Shown here one piece after another: positions 10,163 through 20,944 of a DNA stretch of 63,053 bases (its first letter is position 1; each line of letters begins with the position of its first letter). A program made the translations under genes and the position numbers. The stretch comes from Pseudomonadota bacterium (GTDB lineage Bacteria; Pseudomonadota; Gammaproteobacteria; UBA5335): contig JAXHTV010000016.1 of NCBI GenBank assembly GCA_034189865.1, positions 1 to 63,053 of the forward strand, given 5' to 3'. A model generated the notes under the pieces. It worked only from the letters and a program-made list of their open reading frames with translations. It did not search any database and was not told the origin of the DNA.

Positions 10163-11125
10163 TCAATTCGCGCCCGTTAATGCCCCAGTTGAAAAACCGA
10201 GCCGCCCGAGATGATCTCGTGCAGCGTGTGCATCTTGTTCGATTTGTCGCCGCATCGCTTCCACGGAGGAGAACCGCTCTTCATCGCGCAGGCGCTTGAG
10301 GAATGTCACTTCCAGAAACTGCCCGTACAAATCCCGATTTTGCCCCAACAGGTGGACCTCAAGCAGCTCCCGTGTTCCGTTGACGGTGGGACGGGTGCCG
10401 ATACTGGCCACACCGGGAGCAATGCCATCCTCAAGACCGTTGATCGTGACGACGTAGATTCCCCGCAAGGGGCTCGCCCGCCGCCGGAGGGAGATATTGG
10501 CGGTGGGAAAACCAATGGTGCGACCGACCTTATCACCATGAATCACCCGCCCGCACAAGCTATACGGGCGTCCCAACAAACGCTCGGCCATATCCAGATC
10601 GCCCTCGGCCAAGGCGGCGCGAATCCTCGAACTGCTGACCCGCTCACCCTCGACGGCGAAGGTCGGCATGTGTTCAACCGCAAAACCAGATTCGAGCCCG
10701 CACGTCTGCAGGAAATGAAAATCGCCGCGCCGCCCCTGGCCGAACCGGAAGTCGTCACCGACCACCAAATAACGAACGCCTAATCCTTCGACGAGCAAAT
10801 CATGCACGAAATCCGCCGGTGACATGGACGCCAAGCGCTTGTTAAATCGCAGGCACAAGACATAGTCCACCCCACAGGCACGCAACAAGGAGAGCTTCTC
10901 CCGAAGCCGGGTCAACCGTGGCGGCGAGTCGGCCGGCACGAAGAATTCCTGTGGGGAAGGCTCAAAGGTCACGACTACCGTCGGCAGTCCGAGTGCGTCG
11001 CCATGCTGACCCAAATGGGCCAACACGGTCTGGTGCCCACGATGGACACCATCGTAGTTTCCAATGGTGGCCACGCATCCCCCGCGTAACGGCTGCAGAT
11101 TGTTCAGTCCACGTATAAATTGCAT
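10163..11125 (-). CDS. ribF: Bifunctional riboflavin kinase / FAD synthetase
   Basis: Makes FMN from riboflavin and FAD from FMN. N-terminal nucleotidyltransferase motif [11 protein letters not shown] at about residues 22-32; C-terminal flavokinase with GFPTANI near 203 and a GTRPTVNG block. 320 residues is typical. It precedes ileS by 25 bases. Its substrate comes from the rib genes at 44372-47912. Confidence 0.97.
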   Translation of the reverse strand: MQFIRGLNNLQPLRGGCVATIGNYDGVHRGHQTVLAHLGQHGDALGLPTVVVTFEPSPQEFFVPADSPPRLTRLREKLSLLRACGVDYVLCLRFNKRLASMSPADFVHDLLVEGLGVRYLVVGDDFRFGQGRRGDFHFLQTCGLESGFAVEHMPTFAVEGERVSSSRIRAALAEGDLDMAERLLGRPYSLCGRVIHGDKVGRTIGFPTANISLRRRASPLRGIYVVTINGLEDGIAPGVASIGTRPTVNGTRELLEVHLLGQNRDLYGQFLEVTFLKRLRDEERFSSVEAMRRQIEQDAHAARDHLGRLGFSTGALTGAN

Positions 11126-11186
11126 GACCCCAATGCCGAGGGCTGCCTAACTAAGGGGGTCAATTATAAGGCTTGACGCCCGGTTG

Positions 11187-12752
11187 TCATCGCGTCGCGG
11201 GCGAGCGCAGGTCCCTGGGACGGAAGCCGAACGACACCAGAACAAGAAAATAAACCGCGGCACTGCCGAAGATCCAAAGGATGAGCTGGCCGGCACGATG
11301 CCAACCGGACCATCCGAACCACGCCGTCATCGGGGGCACCAGCAACAACAGTCCTGCGGCCATCACCAGCCCGGCGATGGATGTCTTCAGCGCAAAACGC
11401 CACCAACCCGGCTGCGGCGTATAGACGCTCTCCCGGCGTAAAGCGCGATACAGCAGTGCCGCATTCAGAAAGGCAGATGCGCTGGTCGCCAATGCCAGGC
11501 CGACATGGGGTGCCGCGTAGCCAACCCAAACCATCGGAACGACAAACAACACATTGAGAACCATGTTGGTCACCATGGCGATGATTCCGATACGCACCGG
11601 CGTGCGGGTATCCTGACGGGCATAAAACCCCGGCACCAGCACCTTGACCAAAATAAAACCCAAAAGACCCGCGCCGTAGGCCGACAAACTGGCGGCGGAC
11701 ATGGCCACGTCGTGTTGATCGAATACCTCGGAGTGAAACAACGTCGTAAGCATCGGCCCGGCCAGCAAACCCAAGCCCAAGGCCGCCGGCAACCCAATCA
11801 GGAACACCTGCCTCAGGGCCCAATCCAATGTGGCGCTGAAATTCTTCGGATCGGCGTTTGCGTGACGTTGCGACAAGCTGGGCAAAATCACCGTGGCCAG
11901 CGCGATACCGAACACCCCCAGCGGAAATTCCATCAGGCGATCGGCGTAATAAAGCCAACTCACGCTACCCGTGACCAGAAACGATGCGATCAAGGTGTCG
12001 AATAAGAGATTGATCTGGGCCACTGATGCGCCGAACAAGGTCGGCAACATCAAACCCAGAATGCGTTTGACGCCGGGATGTCGCCACCCCCAGCGAGGCC
12101 GCGGCAACATTTTCAAACGCCACAAAAAGGGCAGCTGAAACAGTAACTGCGCCATACCCGCACCGAACACGGCCAACGCCAAGGCGTAAACCGGTTCGGC
12201 CAAGTGCGGCGCGACAAACACCGCGGCCGCGATAAAACAGATATTCAATAGCACCGGCGTAAAGGCCGGCACCCCGAACCGGCCGTAGGTATTGAGAATC
12301 CCGCCTGCCAACGCGGTGAGCGAAATAAAAAACAAATACGGAAACGTCACCCGCAGCAGATTCGCCGCCAAATCATATTGCCCGGCGTTGCCGACGAATC
12401 CGGGGGCGAAAATTAAAATCAATACCGGCGCCCCGACAACACCAACGGCGGTCACCGCGAGCAATATCAGGCCCAAGGTCCCGCTGACCCGATCGGCCAA
12501 CTCGCGCACCTCCGCTGCCGAACGTTCGTTTTTGTATTCCGACAGCACCGGCACGAAGGCTTGGGAGAAAGCGCCCTCGGCGAACAAACGACGAAGAAAG
12601 TTGGGGATTTTGAAGGCCACAAAAAATGCGTCCATGGCCAACGACGCGCCGAAGTAGCGAGCAAAAATCACGTCGCGAACGAAACCGAGCACACGCGAGA
12701 TCATCGTCATGGCGCTGACAATCGCGGTCGATTTGAGGAGGTTTCGTGCCAT
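11187..12752 (-). CDS. murJ: Lipid II flippase MurJ (MviN)
   Basis: Polytopic inner-membrane protein of the MOP superfamily that flips lipid II for peptidoglycan synthesis. 521 residues with about 14 hydrophobic segments; the N-terminus (SAMTMISRVLGFVRD) and the ARYFGAS and RRLFAEGAFSQAFVPV motifs are characteristic. Divergent from rpsT, as in many gammaproteobacteria, and upstream of ribF. Confidence 0.96.
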   Translation of the reverse strand: MARNLLKSTAIVSAMTMISRVLGFVRDVIFARYFGASLAMDAFFVAFKIPNFLRRLFAEGAFSQAFVPVLSEYKNERSAAEVRELADRVSGTLGLILLAVTAVGVVGAPVLILIFAPGFVGNAGQYDLAANLLRVTFPYLFFISLTALAGGILNTYGRFGVPAFTPVLLNICFIAAAVFVAPHLAEPVYALALAVFGAGMAQLLFQLPFLWRLKMLPRPRWGWRHPGVKRILGLMLPTLFGASVAQINLLFDTLIASFLVTGSVSWLYYADRLMEFPLGVFGIALATVILPSLSQRHANADPKNFSATLDWALRQVFLIGLPAALGLGLLAGPMLTTLFHSEVFDQHDVAMSAASLSAYGAGLLGFILVKVLVPGFYARQDTRTPVRIGIIAMVTNMVLNVLFVVPMVWVGYAAPHVGLALATSASAFLNAALLYRALRRESVYTPQPGWWRFALKTSIAGLVMAAGLLLLVPPMTAWFGWSGWHRAGQLILWIFGSAAVYFLVLVSFGFRPRDLRSPATR

Positions 12753-12892
12753 GCCGTCACCCTAGCTGCGGGCGGACTGTGATGTGGCGTCAATTCGCCC
12801 AGGGGCACAGGTCCGGAAAGAAAAACGACTCATGGTAGCGACCCGACCTGCCGTGCGCTAGGGGCCCGACCAACAACCCGCGCAGGGAATGA

Positions 12893-12921
12893 TTGACAAT
12901 GAGGTCGGATCCACGCATCAT
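12893..12921 (+). promoter_or_regulatory. Putative sigma-70 promoter of rpsT
   Basis: Perfect -35 TTGACA at 12893-12898, exactly 17 bases, then CATCAT at 12916-12921 (4 of 6 to TATAAT), 42 bases before the rpsT ATG. Matches strong promoter spacing for a ribosomal protein gene. Confidence 0.6.
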
Positions 12922-12963
12922 TCAGCCCCTTTCCATTTCATTTTCAGCGGTTTTGGGAGTCCC

Positions 12964-13236
12964 ATGGCCAATAGTAACCAAGCGCGCAAGCGCGCCCGCC
13001 AAGCGGAAAGGGCCCGTCAACGCAACGCGAGCCTTCGCAGCCGCGAGCGTACTTACATTAAGAACGTGGCTAAAGCGATCGATGCAGGTGATCCGGAAGC
13101 GGCTCAGGCCAGCTACACCGCGGCTGTACCGGTCATCGACTCAATGACCAACAAAGGCATCTTGCATCGCAATACCGCCGCTCGACACAAGAGCCGACTC
13201 AATCGCCGCCTGAAAGCCCTCAAACAGCAAGCCTAA
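12964..13236 (+). CDS. rpsT: 30S ribosomal protein S20
   Basis: Small basic protein binding 16S rRNA. Starts [13 protein letters not shown] and ends in Lys/Arg-rich [11 protein letters not shown]; the internal [16 protein letters not shown] block is typical of S20. I chose ATG 12964, giving 90 residues, rather than the in-frame GTG/ATG codons further up, which would add a non-homologous extension. Divergent from murJ. Confidence 0.97.
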   Translation: MANSNQARKRARQAERARQRNASLRSRERTYIKNVAKAIDAGDPEAAQASYTAAVPVIDSMTNKGILHRNTAARHKSRLNRRLKALKQQA

Positions 13237-13291
13237 GGTTGGTAACTGACCGGGTCGTTCCGCGTGAATCGTCTCGGACAGGTAAATCACA

Positions 13292-13669
13292 ATGACAGTT
13301 GCGTACTGGTGCGTTCTTATCGCCGCGATTATGCCTTTGCTCGGCTCCACCGTGGCCAAGGCCGGTGCCGCCGGCTTCGATAATCGCTCGGTCCGGCCAT
13401 TTTTGGAATCGCAACAAGGCTGGCGATTGCGGGCCAATTGGGCCCAGCAAAACGCTTATGAAGCTTTTCCCCCGTTTGCGGCCGCGGTGATTATCGCCCA
13501 CCTGACCGGCGGCGCCGCACAGGCCACCATTGACGGTTGGGCCTTGGCATTTGTCGCGCTGCGCACCCTCTACATGGCGATGTATATTCTGAACGCCGCG
13601 ACCTTACGCAGTTTGGTTTGGACCGCGGCGTTCGCTTGCATCATCGGGCTTTTCGTCAGCGCGGCCTAA
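13292..13669 (+). CDS. MAPEG family membrane protein
   Basis: 125 residues with four hydrophobic segments, the size and layout of bacterial MAPEG proteins (related to microsomal glutathione S-transferases and eicosanoid enzymes). The Asn/Arg-containing loop ANWAQQNAYEAFPPF near residues 48-62 is the family signature. The bacterial substrate is not known. Its stop is 9 bases from the end of convergent proB. Confidence 0.8.
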   Translation: MTVAYWCVLIAAIMPLLGSTVAKAGAAGFDNRSVRPFLESQQGWRLRANWAQQNAYEAFPPFAAAVIIAHLTGGAAQATIDGWALAFVALRTLYMAMYILNAATLRSLVWTAAFACIIGLFVSAA

Positions 13670-13678
13670 CCTGCCCCT

Positions 13679-14815
13679 TTAAGCAACCACCATATTGTCT
13701 CGGTGAATCACTTCCGTCTCGTCTACATAACCCAAAATACTCTCGATACGCCCGCTGGGCTGACCGGCTATCTGCCGGCACTCGGATGCGCTGTAATTCG
13801 CCAAGCCACGCGAGACTTCTGAACCATCCGGCCCCCGGCAAACCACCAAATCACCACGCAAAAACTCACCGCGAACGTCGGTTATGCCCACAGGCAATAA
13901 ACTCTTCCCACCTTCTTGCAACACCCGCACCGCACCGGCGTCGATCAGTAGCTCGCCACGGGATTTCAAGTGTCCGTAAATCCATTGCTTCCTCGCCACC
14001 AGAGGCGCCCGACCAGGGACGAGCAACGTGCCCGTTTCCTGTCCGTCGGCGATAGCCGGCAGAACGTGCGCTACCCGCCCGGATGCGATGATGGTGGCCG
14101 CGCCGCCCCGCGCCGCCCGCTCGGCGGCACCCAGCTTGGTGATCATCCCCCCCCGCCCCAACGCCCCAGGGCGAGGTGTCGCCAAAGCAGACAGCGCCGG
14201 ATCGCCGGCTCGACCTTCGGCGATCAACTCGGCTTTGGGGTCGGATCTGGGATCGGCGCTGAAAAGCCCCGCCTGGTCCGTCAAAAGCACCAGTAAATCG
14301 GCCTCAATCAGATTGGCCACCAATGAGGCCAAGGTGTCGTTATCCCCGAATCGCAGCTCTTCGGTACTGACCGTGTCGTTTTCGTTCACGATGGGAACAA
14401 TCCCGAGGTCCAAGAGAGTACGCAAGGTACTGCGTGCGTTGAGGTAGCGCTGCCGGTCGGTCAAATCGGCATAACTCAACAACACTTGCGCGGTATGCAG
14501 ACCGTGGGTGGCAAAAACCCGTTCGTAGGCATGGATCAGGTTCATTTGGCCCACAGCGGCCGCGGCTTGGAGATCGTGCAGGGCGTGGGGCCTCGTCGAC
14601 CAGCCCAAGGTCACCATGCCCGCAGCCACCGCCCCGGACGAAACCAGCACCATTTTTTTTCCCAGCTGGCTGAGCGCAGCCATTTGATGAGCCCACGCGG
14701 AAATCGCCTGCTCGTCGAGGCCACGCCCGTCGTTGGTCACCAACGAGCTGCCCACTTTAACCACCCAGCGTCGGCTGGCTCCATAATGCACTCGGTTCGA
14801 CATGGACTCTGACAT
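13679..14815 (-). CDS. proB: Glutamate 5-kinase
   Basis: First step of proline synthesis, phosphorylating glutamate. The amino-acid-kinase fold shows VVKVGSSLV near residue 20 and the NENDTVS motif, with a glycine-rich GRGGMITK segment. A C-terminal PUA domain accounts for the last 100 or so residues. About 378 residues. ATG 14815 is preferred over the adjacent GTG 14818; ATG 14803 is also possible. It follows obgE by 15 bases, the usual rplU-rpmA-obgE-proB order. Confidence 0.96.
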   Translation of the reverse strand: MSESMSNRVHYGASRRWVVKVGSSLVTNDGRGLDEQAISAWAHQMAALSQLGKKMVLVSSGAVAAGMVTLGWSTRPHALHDLQAAAAVGQMNLIHAYERVFATHGLHTAQVLLSYADLTDRQRYLNARSTLRTLLDLGIVPIVNENDTVSTEELRFGDNDTLASLVANLIEADLLVLLTDQAGLFSADPRSDPKAELIAEGRAGDPALSALATPRPGALGRGGMITKLGAAERAARGGAATIIASGRVAHVLPAIADGQETGTLLVPGRAPLVARKQWIYGHLKSRGELLIDAGAVRVLQEGGKSLLPVGITDVRGEFLRGDLVVCRGPDGSEVSRGLANYSASECRQIAGQPSGRIESILGYVDETEVIHRDNMVVA

Positions 14816-14830
14816 CACACCGCTGCGTAT

Positions 14831-15916
<1,086 letters not shown>

Positions 15917-15956
15917 CTATCGCCAAGCAACCATGACGCTATTTTAAATGTCCCCA

Positions 15957-15989
15957 AACAAAAAAGCCCCGCGTTGGACGCAGGGCTTT
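15957..15989 (-). terminator. Rho-independent terminator after rpmA
   Basis: Read on the minus strand: AAAGCCCTGCG, loop, CGCGGGGCTTT followed by TTTTTGTTT. Stem of 10-11 bp with one mismatch; lies between rpmA and obgE, separating ribosomal protein expression from obgE-proB. Confidence 0.8.
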
Positions 15990-16011
15990 CCTTAGACTTC
16001 GAAGGCGGTAG

Positions 16012-16269
16012 CTAGTCGGCAATCACGCTGACAAACTTGCGGTTGTTCGGACCTTTGGTTTCAAACACCACGCGTCCGTCTGATTTCGCGAACAGCGTGT
16101 GATCTTTACCACAACCCACATTCACGCCCGCGTGGAAACGCGTACCGCGTTGACGGACGATGATGTTACCCGCCAATACTTCCTGGCCGCCGAAACGCTT
16201 GACGCCCAGGCGTTTTGAATGGGAATCGCGACCGTTGCGTGTACTACCGCCGGCTTTCTTGTGTGCCAT
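16012..16269 (-). CDS. rpmA: 50S ribosomal protein L27
   Basis: [16 protein letters not shown] start and [17 protein letters not shown] are diagnostic. 85 residues from ATG 16269; the frame also opens two codons earlier (16275), but MAHKK is the conserved N-terminus that reaches the peptidyl-transferase centre. Downstream of rplU. Confidence 0.98.
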   Translation of the reverse strand: MAHKKAGGSTRNGRDSHSKRLGVKRFGGQEVLAGNIIVRQRGTRFHAGVNVGCGKDHTLFAKSDGRVVFETKGPNNRKFVSVIAD

Positions 16270-16355
16270 TGTCAATCACCTCTGAATTTTGGGGCCTTGG
16301 CACAACGTATGTAAGAGGTGTGCCTGCGCCGCGTTCACCATCCAGCTATCTGGTT

Positions 16356-16670
16356 TTAAGCGCCTTCGATACCGGTGATCTCGACTTCTGTATAGTCTTG
16401 GCGATGACCGGCGCGTCGCATGTAATGTTTACGACGTCGAAACTTGATGATTTCCACTTTCTTTCCGCGCGCCTGAGCACGCACCTTGGCAGTCACCTTG
16501 CCGCCCTCGACATAAGGTTTACCGACCGTGATGCCATCGCCGGCACCGACTAGCAACACCTTGTCGAATTCGACCGTGCCGCCTTCTTCTGCCGGAAGCT
16601 TTTCTACTCGCAGTATGTCGCCCTGCTGAACCCGGTATTGTTTGCCACCGGTATGGATAACCGCGTACAT
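16356..16670 (-). CDS. rplU: 50S ribosomal protein L21
   Basis: 104 residues beginning [18 protein letters not shown] with the conserved C-terminal [16 protein letters not shown] block that binds 23S rRNA. First gene of the rplU-rpmA pair; divergent from ispB, as in E. coli. Confidence 0.98.
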   Translation of the reverse strand: MYAVIHTGGKQYRVQQGDILRVEKLPAEEGGTVEFDKVLLVGAGDGITVGKPYVEGGKVTAKVRAQARGKKVEIIKFRRRKHYMRRAGHRQDYTEVEITGIEGA

Positions 16671-16880
16671 TTTGGATTTTCCCTAAAGGCGCGTTCTGAA
16701 ACCGTACTTTATGGGTACGAACAAAGACCGGCAATTCTATCCGGGTGCTCGGGGCAGGTCAATGCATTTACACGCGATAAACGTCACCGAAAAGCACCTG
16801 AAAAAATAAAGCATCACAAATCGCGGTCCGGTCGATTACAATAGCGCGATTTTTTTTGCCGAGATTTCGAGACATTATTT

Positions 16881-17849
16881 ATGGATTTGCGCGAAGTCCT
16901 TGCCTCAGTGGCGGACGACCTTGAGCGTGTGGACTCGTTCATGCGGACCTCACTGGAATCACCGGTGACGCTGATTCAGCAACTCAGCCACCACATTATC
17001 GACAGCGGCGGCAAAAGGCTCCGGCCCACCGTCGTCCTACTGGCGGCGCGGGCGTGTGGCTACACAGGCGAGGATCATGTGAAGCTGGCGGCCTCGACCG
17101 AAATGGTCCACACGGCGACATTATTACACGATGATGTGATCGACGAGTCCCGGATGCGGCGCGGGAAAAAGACTGCCAATGAGATCTGGGGAAACGAGGC
17201 CAGTGTGTTGGTGGGCGATTACCTCTACTCGCGCGCAACTCAGCTCATCTCCGGAGTCTCCCGCCTGGACGTGGTCCAAGTGCTGTCCGACGCGGCGAAC
17301 GATATTGCGCAAGGCGAAATCATTCAGCTCTCGAACAAATACAATGCCGATTTGTCGGAAAAAGACTATTTCGCCACCATCCGCAGCAAGACCTCCCGAT
17401 TGTTTCAGGCCAGCGCAGAAATCGGCACCCTAATTGCCGAAGCGGCGCCGGAGGTGACCCATCAGGTCTCTCAATACGGCTTGCATCTCGGCAATGCGTT
17501 CCAGTTGATCGACGATGCTCTGGACTACAACGGCTCCACGGATGAAATCGGCAAAAATGTCGGTGACGATCTGTCAGACGGCAAAGCCACCATCCCGCTC
17601 ATTCATGCCATGCGTCACGGGTCGAAAGAGCAAGCCGAACTGATCCGTGGGGCCATCAAAAAGGGAGATGTGTCGCGCCTACAGGAAGTCATTGCGGCAA
17701 TTGAATCGACCGGGGCAATCGAATACACTTCGCGGCTCGCCCGGGACGAAGTCCATAAAGCGGTTTCACACCTGTCCGTGCTGGAACAATCCAAATACCG
17801 CGACGCGATGGAACAACTGGCTTTGTTCACCATCGAAAGGCGATACTGA
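16881..17849 (+). CDS. ispB: Octaprenyl/polyprenyl diphosphate synthase
   Basis: Trans-prenyltransferase making the ubiquinone side chain. First aspartate-rich motif LLHDDVID at 81-88, second LIDDALDY near 210-218, plus GGKRLRP at 43-49 and a KTSRLFQASAE chain-length region. 322 residues, normal. Chain length cannot be fixed from sequence. The stop is only 6 bases from tRNA-Pro, so they are likely co-transcribed. Confidence 0.95.
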   Translation: MDLREVLASVADDLERVDSFMRTSLESPVTLIQQLSHHIIDSGGKRLRPTVVLLAARACGYTGEDHVKLAASTEMVHTATLLHDDVIDESRMRRGKKTANEIWGNEASVLVGDYLYSRATQLISGVSRLDVVQVLSDAANDIAQGEIIQLSNKYNADLSEKDYFATIRSKTSRLFQASAEIGTLIAEAAPEVTHQVSQYGLHLGNAFQLIDDALDYNGSTDEIGKNVGDDLSDGKATIPLIHAMRHGSKEQAELIRGAIKKGDVSRLQEVIAAIESTGAIEYTSRLARDEVHKAVSHLSVLEQSKYRDAMEQLALFTIERRY

Positions 17850-17855
17850 ACAAAC

Positions 17856-17932
17856 CGGGGTGTAGCTCAGCTTGGTAGAGCGCTGCCTTCGGGAGGCAGA
17901 GGTCGTAGGTTCGAATCCTGTCACCCCGACCA
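17856..17932 (+). tRNA. tRNA-Pro (anticodon CGG)
   Basis: 77-nt cloverleaf: acceptor CGGGGTG pairs with CACCCCG; anticodon stem CTGCC/GGCAG around loop TTCGGGA gives CGG (reads CCG); T-loop GGTTCGAATCC; discriminator A and encoded CCA. Confidence 0.97.
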
Positions 17933-17939
17933 ATAACTA

Positions 17940-17973
17940 ACGGCGCGGAACGTACAACCCGCGCCGTTTTTAT
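17940..17973 (+). terminator. Rho-independent terminator after tRNA-Pro
   Basis: CGGCGCGG stem, 10-base loop, CCGCGCCG, then TTTTTATTT. Its T-run overlaps the yidD stop codon on the other strand. Confidence 0.85.
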
Positions 17974-18254
17974 TTATCCCGCCGAACCGTCTGCGATTCT
18001 TGCCGGCCCTGCTTCATCTGTTTTCGCTCCGGCGGGACCGGATCATATCCCCAGGTTCCCCAAGGGTGGCAACGCAGCAAACGCCGCAACGCCAACCAGC
18101 TCCCGATCAACGCCCCGTGCACCTGGATCGCCTCCATTGCATACGCTGAGCATGTGGGCGTATGCCGACAATGGGGACCCAACAGCGGCGAGATCACAAC
18201 CTGATACCCCCGGATCAGTCCACGCATGAGACGACCGACCGGATCAAGGCGCAT
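17970..18254 (-). CDS. yidD: Membrane protein insertion efficiency factor YidD
   Basis: Small membrane-associated protein of about 94 residues with the family core [28 protein letters not shown] and [12 protein letters not shown]. It assists YidC-dependent insertion. Usually found beside rnpA/yidC; here it stands alone between tRNA-Pro and znuA. Start ATG 18254 (MRLDPV); an upstream start at 18266 adds four residues. Confidence 0.92.
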   Translation of the reverse strand: MRLDPVGRLMRGLIRGYQVVISPLLGPHCRHTPTCSAYAMEAIQVHGALIGSWLALRRLLRCHPWGTWGYDPVPPERKQMKQGRQESQTVRRDK

Positions 18255-18377
18255 GGGAAGCCCCAAGGTGCCGGCGGGTCAGTGCGTGGAGCAGGACACC
18301 CCACCGCGCTTTTTCATCCCAGATTTGACAGTCGTGCAAGCTGCGCCACCTTTCGCTAGAATGCGCTTCTTTCTAAA

Positions 18378-18393
18378 CGTTACAATGTATCAT
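18378..18393 (+). promoter_or_regulatory. Candidate Zur operator upstream of znuA
   Basis: CGTTACAATGTATCAT resembles the gammaproteobacterial Zur box core GTTATAATATAAC with three or four changes and imperfect dyad symmetry, 20 bases before znuA. Placement and the presence of zur in the operon make it plausible; the match is by eye. Confidence 0.4.
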
Positions 18394-18412
18394 CTTCCTT
18401 GCGAGGATACGC

Positions 18413-19348
18413 TTGAACCTCCCCCTCAGCAAATACGTAGCGACCACGCCCAGGAAGACTGTGCCAGGACAACTCTGTCGGATAATCCTCATCTCGACCG
18501 CGCTATTTTTGGTGGGTTGCCAGGGAGAGGAAAGCAGCGATCAAATCCAAATATTGGTCAGTGTGTTACCCGAGAAAACCTTCGTGGAGGCCGTTGGGGG
18601 CGATCGCGTTCGGGTGATGGTTTTGGTCCCACCGGGCGCCGGGCACGAGGCCATAGAACCCTCACCGAGAGAGGCCATCGAGCTGACCAGGGCCCAAGTC
18701 TACTTTCGAATCGGCGCCGAATTTGAGGAAGGCTGGCTGGAACGATTACGGGCAAGCAACCCGAACCTTCGAGTCGTGGATCTCCGTAAAGACATCGCGC
18801 TTCGGCGCCTAGTCGAATGGTCCGCATCAGACGCCCACGAACACCACGCGCACGGCATACTGGACCCCCATATCTGGACCGACCCATTGAATGTGGAAAT
18901 CATCGCCCGCGTCATTCGCGATGAGCTGACCCAACTCGACCCCGATTATGCTGCGGACTATGCGTCTCGCTTTGAGACTTTCGCCCAGTCGATTCGAACA
19001 TTGCACGAAGACATTCTGCAACAACTCAGCGATTGCGCAGGCTGCTCTTTCTTGGTTTTCCATCCCGCCTGGGGTTATTTCGCCGACCGCTATCATCTCC
19101 GGCAAATCCCGATCGAGATCGAAGGCAAAGAACCCAGTGCCCGGGAATTGGCCGCTATCATCGACTTGGCCCGCGCCGAGGGCTTGAAAACCCTGTGGGC
19201 CCAACCGCAGTACGCAATCCGTTCGGCGACGGTGGTCGCCGAGGCGATTGGCGCGCGGGTGATTCTCGCCGATCCCCTGTCGGAGAACTACTTCGCCGAA
19301 ATGCGGCATGTCGCAAACCTCGTCAGTGAGCAACGGACGCCCCCATGA
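18413..19348 (+). CDS. znuA: Zinc ABC transporter substrate-binding lipoprotein
   Basis: Cluster A-I metal-binding protein that delivers zinc to ZnuBC. The N-terminal signal ends in a lipobox (LVGC), so it is probably membrane-tethered. Metal-ligand regions are GAGHEAIEPSP, a short His-rich HEHHAHG followed by DPHIW, and FHPAWGYFADRY. The His-rich loop is much shorter than in E. coli ZnuA. The TTG start at 18413 is chosen because GAGG lies 6-7 bases upstream and no ATG precedes the lipobox; an internal GTG is the alternative. znuC begins 4 bases before its end. Confidence 0.92.
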   Translation: MNLPLSKYVATTPRKTVPGQLCRIILISTALFLVGCQGEESSDQIQILVSVLPEKTFVEAVGGDRVRVMVLVPPGAGHEAIEPSPREAIELTRAQVYFRIGAEFEEGWLERLRASNPNLRVVDLRKDIALRRLVEWSASDAHEHHAHGILDPHIWTDPLNVEIIARVIRDELTQLDPDYAADYASRFETFAQSIRTLHEDILQQLSDCAGCSFLVFHPAWGYFADRYHLRQIPIEIEGKEPSARELAAIIDLARAEGLKTLWAQPQYAIRSATVVAEAIGARVILADPLSENYFAEMRHVANLVSEQRTPP

Positions 19349-20082
19349 CGGTGGTTGTGGAAGCGCAAGGACTCAGCTATCGAATCGGCACGCACAGCGT
19401 GCTGGAGGAGATCTCATTCTCCCTGCGCCGCGGTGAACGCATGCTCATCGTCGGGCCCAACGGAGGCGGAAAATCCACGCTTCTGAAGCTGATGGCGGGA
19501 CAACTGTCGACTCAAACCGGTCGGATCGAAGCCTTGGGCGACAACCCCGCACGCGTGCGCAACCAAATTGGCTGGGTCTCACAATTCGCACCCCAACATT
19601 CGTGGTTCCCGCTGTCGGTTCGACAACTGGTCCTGACCGGTTGCCTGCAGGGTGCGATGCCACGCTTACGCTATACCCGGACCGAACGCCATACGGCCGA
19701 CCGCGCGCTCAACGATATGGGCCTACTCGCTCTTAAGGAGCGTGCGGTTTCAAAACTGTCCGGGGGAGAGATGCAGCGGGCTCTGATCGCCCGCGCATTG
19801 GCGACCGAACCCCGTTTGCTGCTGCTCGATGAGCCCACGGCCAATCTCGACCCCACCTCGGAGCAACGCCTGTTTGAGCGACTGGGACGGTTAAGCGAGC
19901 GGTTAACGGTCGTGATGGTCTCTCACAATCTTCAGTTAGCGAAAACCTGGGCAAACCGATGCCTCTACGTTAACCGAACCGGCCGTGAGCTCTCACCCGG
20001 CGCCGAGCATGAAGCCGCACTCCACTTAATGTTCCCTGAGCCACCGCTCACAGAAACCGGAGCAACCAGGGCCCATGTTTGA
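19345..20082 (+). CDS. znuC: Zinc ABC transporter ATP-binding protein
   Basis: 245-residue ABC ATPase: Walker A GPNGGGKST near 38, signature LSGGEMQR near 137, Walker B LLLLDEPTANLD near 160 and the H-loop VSHN. Overlaps znuA by 4 bases and znuB by 8, so translation is coupled. Zinc specificity is inferred from the adjacent zur. Confidence 0.95.
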   Translation: MTVVVEAQGLSYRIGTHSVLEEISFSLRRGERMLIVGPNGGGKSTLLKLMAGQLSTQTGRIEALGDNPARVRNQIGWVSQFAPQHSWFPLSVRQLVLTGCLQGAMPRLRYTRTERHTADRALNDMGLLALKERAVSKLSGGEMQRALIARALATEPRLLLLDEPTANLDPTSEQRLFERLGRLSERLTVVMVSHNLQLAKTWANRCLYVNRTGRELSPGAEHEAALHLMFPEPPLTETGATRAHV

Positions 20083-20944
20083 ATTGGCGCAACAAGCCCT
20101 GAGCAACCTGGTAAACCACGCGTTCCTTCAGAACGCCATGATCGGTGGCGTCCTGGCCGGAGTTGCCTGCGGCCTGATTGGCCCGTTCGTGGTGATGCGC
20201 CGTATCGGGTATATGGCAGGCGGCATCAGTCACGGCGTTTTGGGCGGCATGGGGGCCGCGTTTTTGCTCGGCGTGGCGCCGCTTTATGGTGCGATCCTAA
20301 GCGCGGTGGCGATGGCGCTGCTGATCGGCTGGGTCAACCTACGATGGCGAGCGCATGAAGATACGTTGATCAGCGCGGTGTGGGCAACGGGCATGGCGTT
20401 GGGGATTATTTTCATGCATCAATCTCCCGGCTACCGAGTCGATTTGATGAGCTATTTGTTCGGCAACATTCTTTTTGTCGGGCGCTCGGATCTGCTGATG
20501 ATGGCCGGGGTCGATCTGGTGCTGCTCACAGTGTTGTTGGGCTATCAGAAATACTTGGTCGCGATCAGCTTTGACGAAGCATTCGCACGCCAGCGGAGTA
20601 TTCCGGTAACGTTTCTTTCTCTCCTACTGTTGGTCTTGGTGGCACTCACCGTGGTCATACTGATTCAGATCGTGGGCCTGATTCTGGTCATCGCGTTGCT
20701 TACATTGCCCGCCGCGGCCGCTGGCCGCTACAGCCGCTCAGTGGGTTCGATGATGGTCATCGCCACCGTCTTGACGATCCTATGCGTCCAGGGCGGATTG
20801 GTTGTTTCCTATGCCACAGACTGGCCGAGCGGACCGACCATCGTTCTGGCCACGGCCGGCGTGTTCGTGCTGTCGTTGTTGGCCCCCCGTGGGACGGCGA
20901 TCATCCGGCAGAAACCACATGCCGAAGAAGGGGGAAGCACATGA
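20075..20944 (+). CDS. znuB: Zinc ABC transporter permease
   Basis: 289-residue ABC-3 family permease with 7-8 hydrophobic segments; GPFVVMRRIGYMAGGISHGVLGG near residues 30-50 is the family motif. Forms the membrane channel with ZnuC. Ends in an ATGA overlap with zur. Confidence 0.95.
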   Translation: MFELAQQALSNLVNHAFLQNAMIGGVLAGVACGLIGPFVVMRRIGYMAGGISHGVLGGMGAAFLLGVAPLYGAILSAVAMALLIGWVNLRWRAHEDTLISAVWATGMALGIIFMHQSPGYRVDLMSYLFGNILFVGRSDLLMMAGVDLVLLTVLLGYQKYLVAISFDEAFARQRSIPVTFLSLLLLVLVALTVVILIQIVGLILVIALLTLPAAAAGRYSRSVGSMMVIATVLTILCVQGGLVVSYATDWPSGPTIVLATAGVFVLSLLAPRGTAIIRQKPHAEEGGST

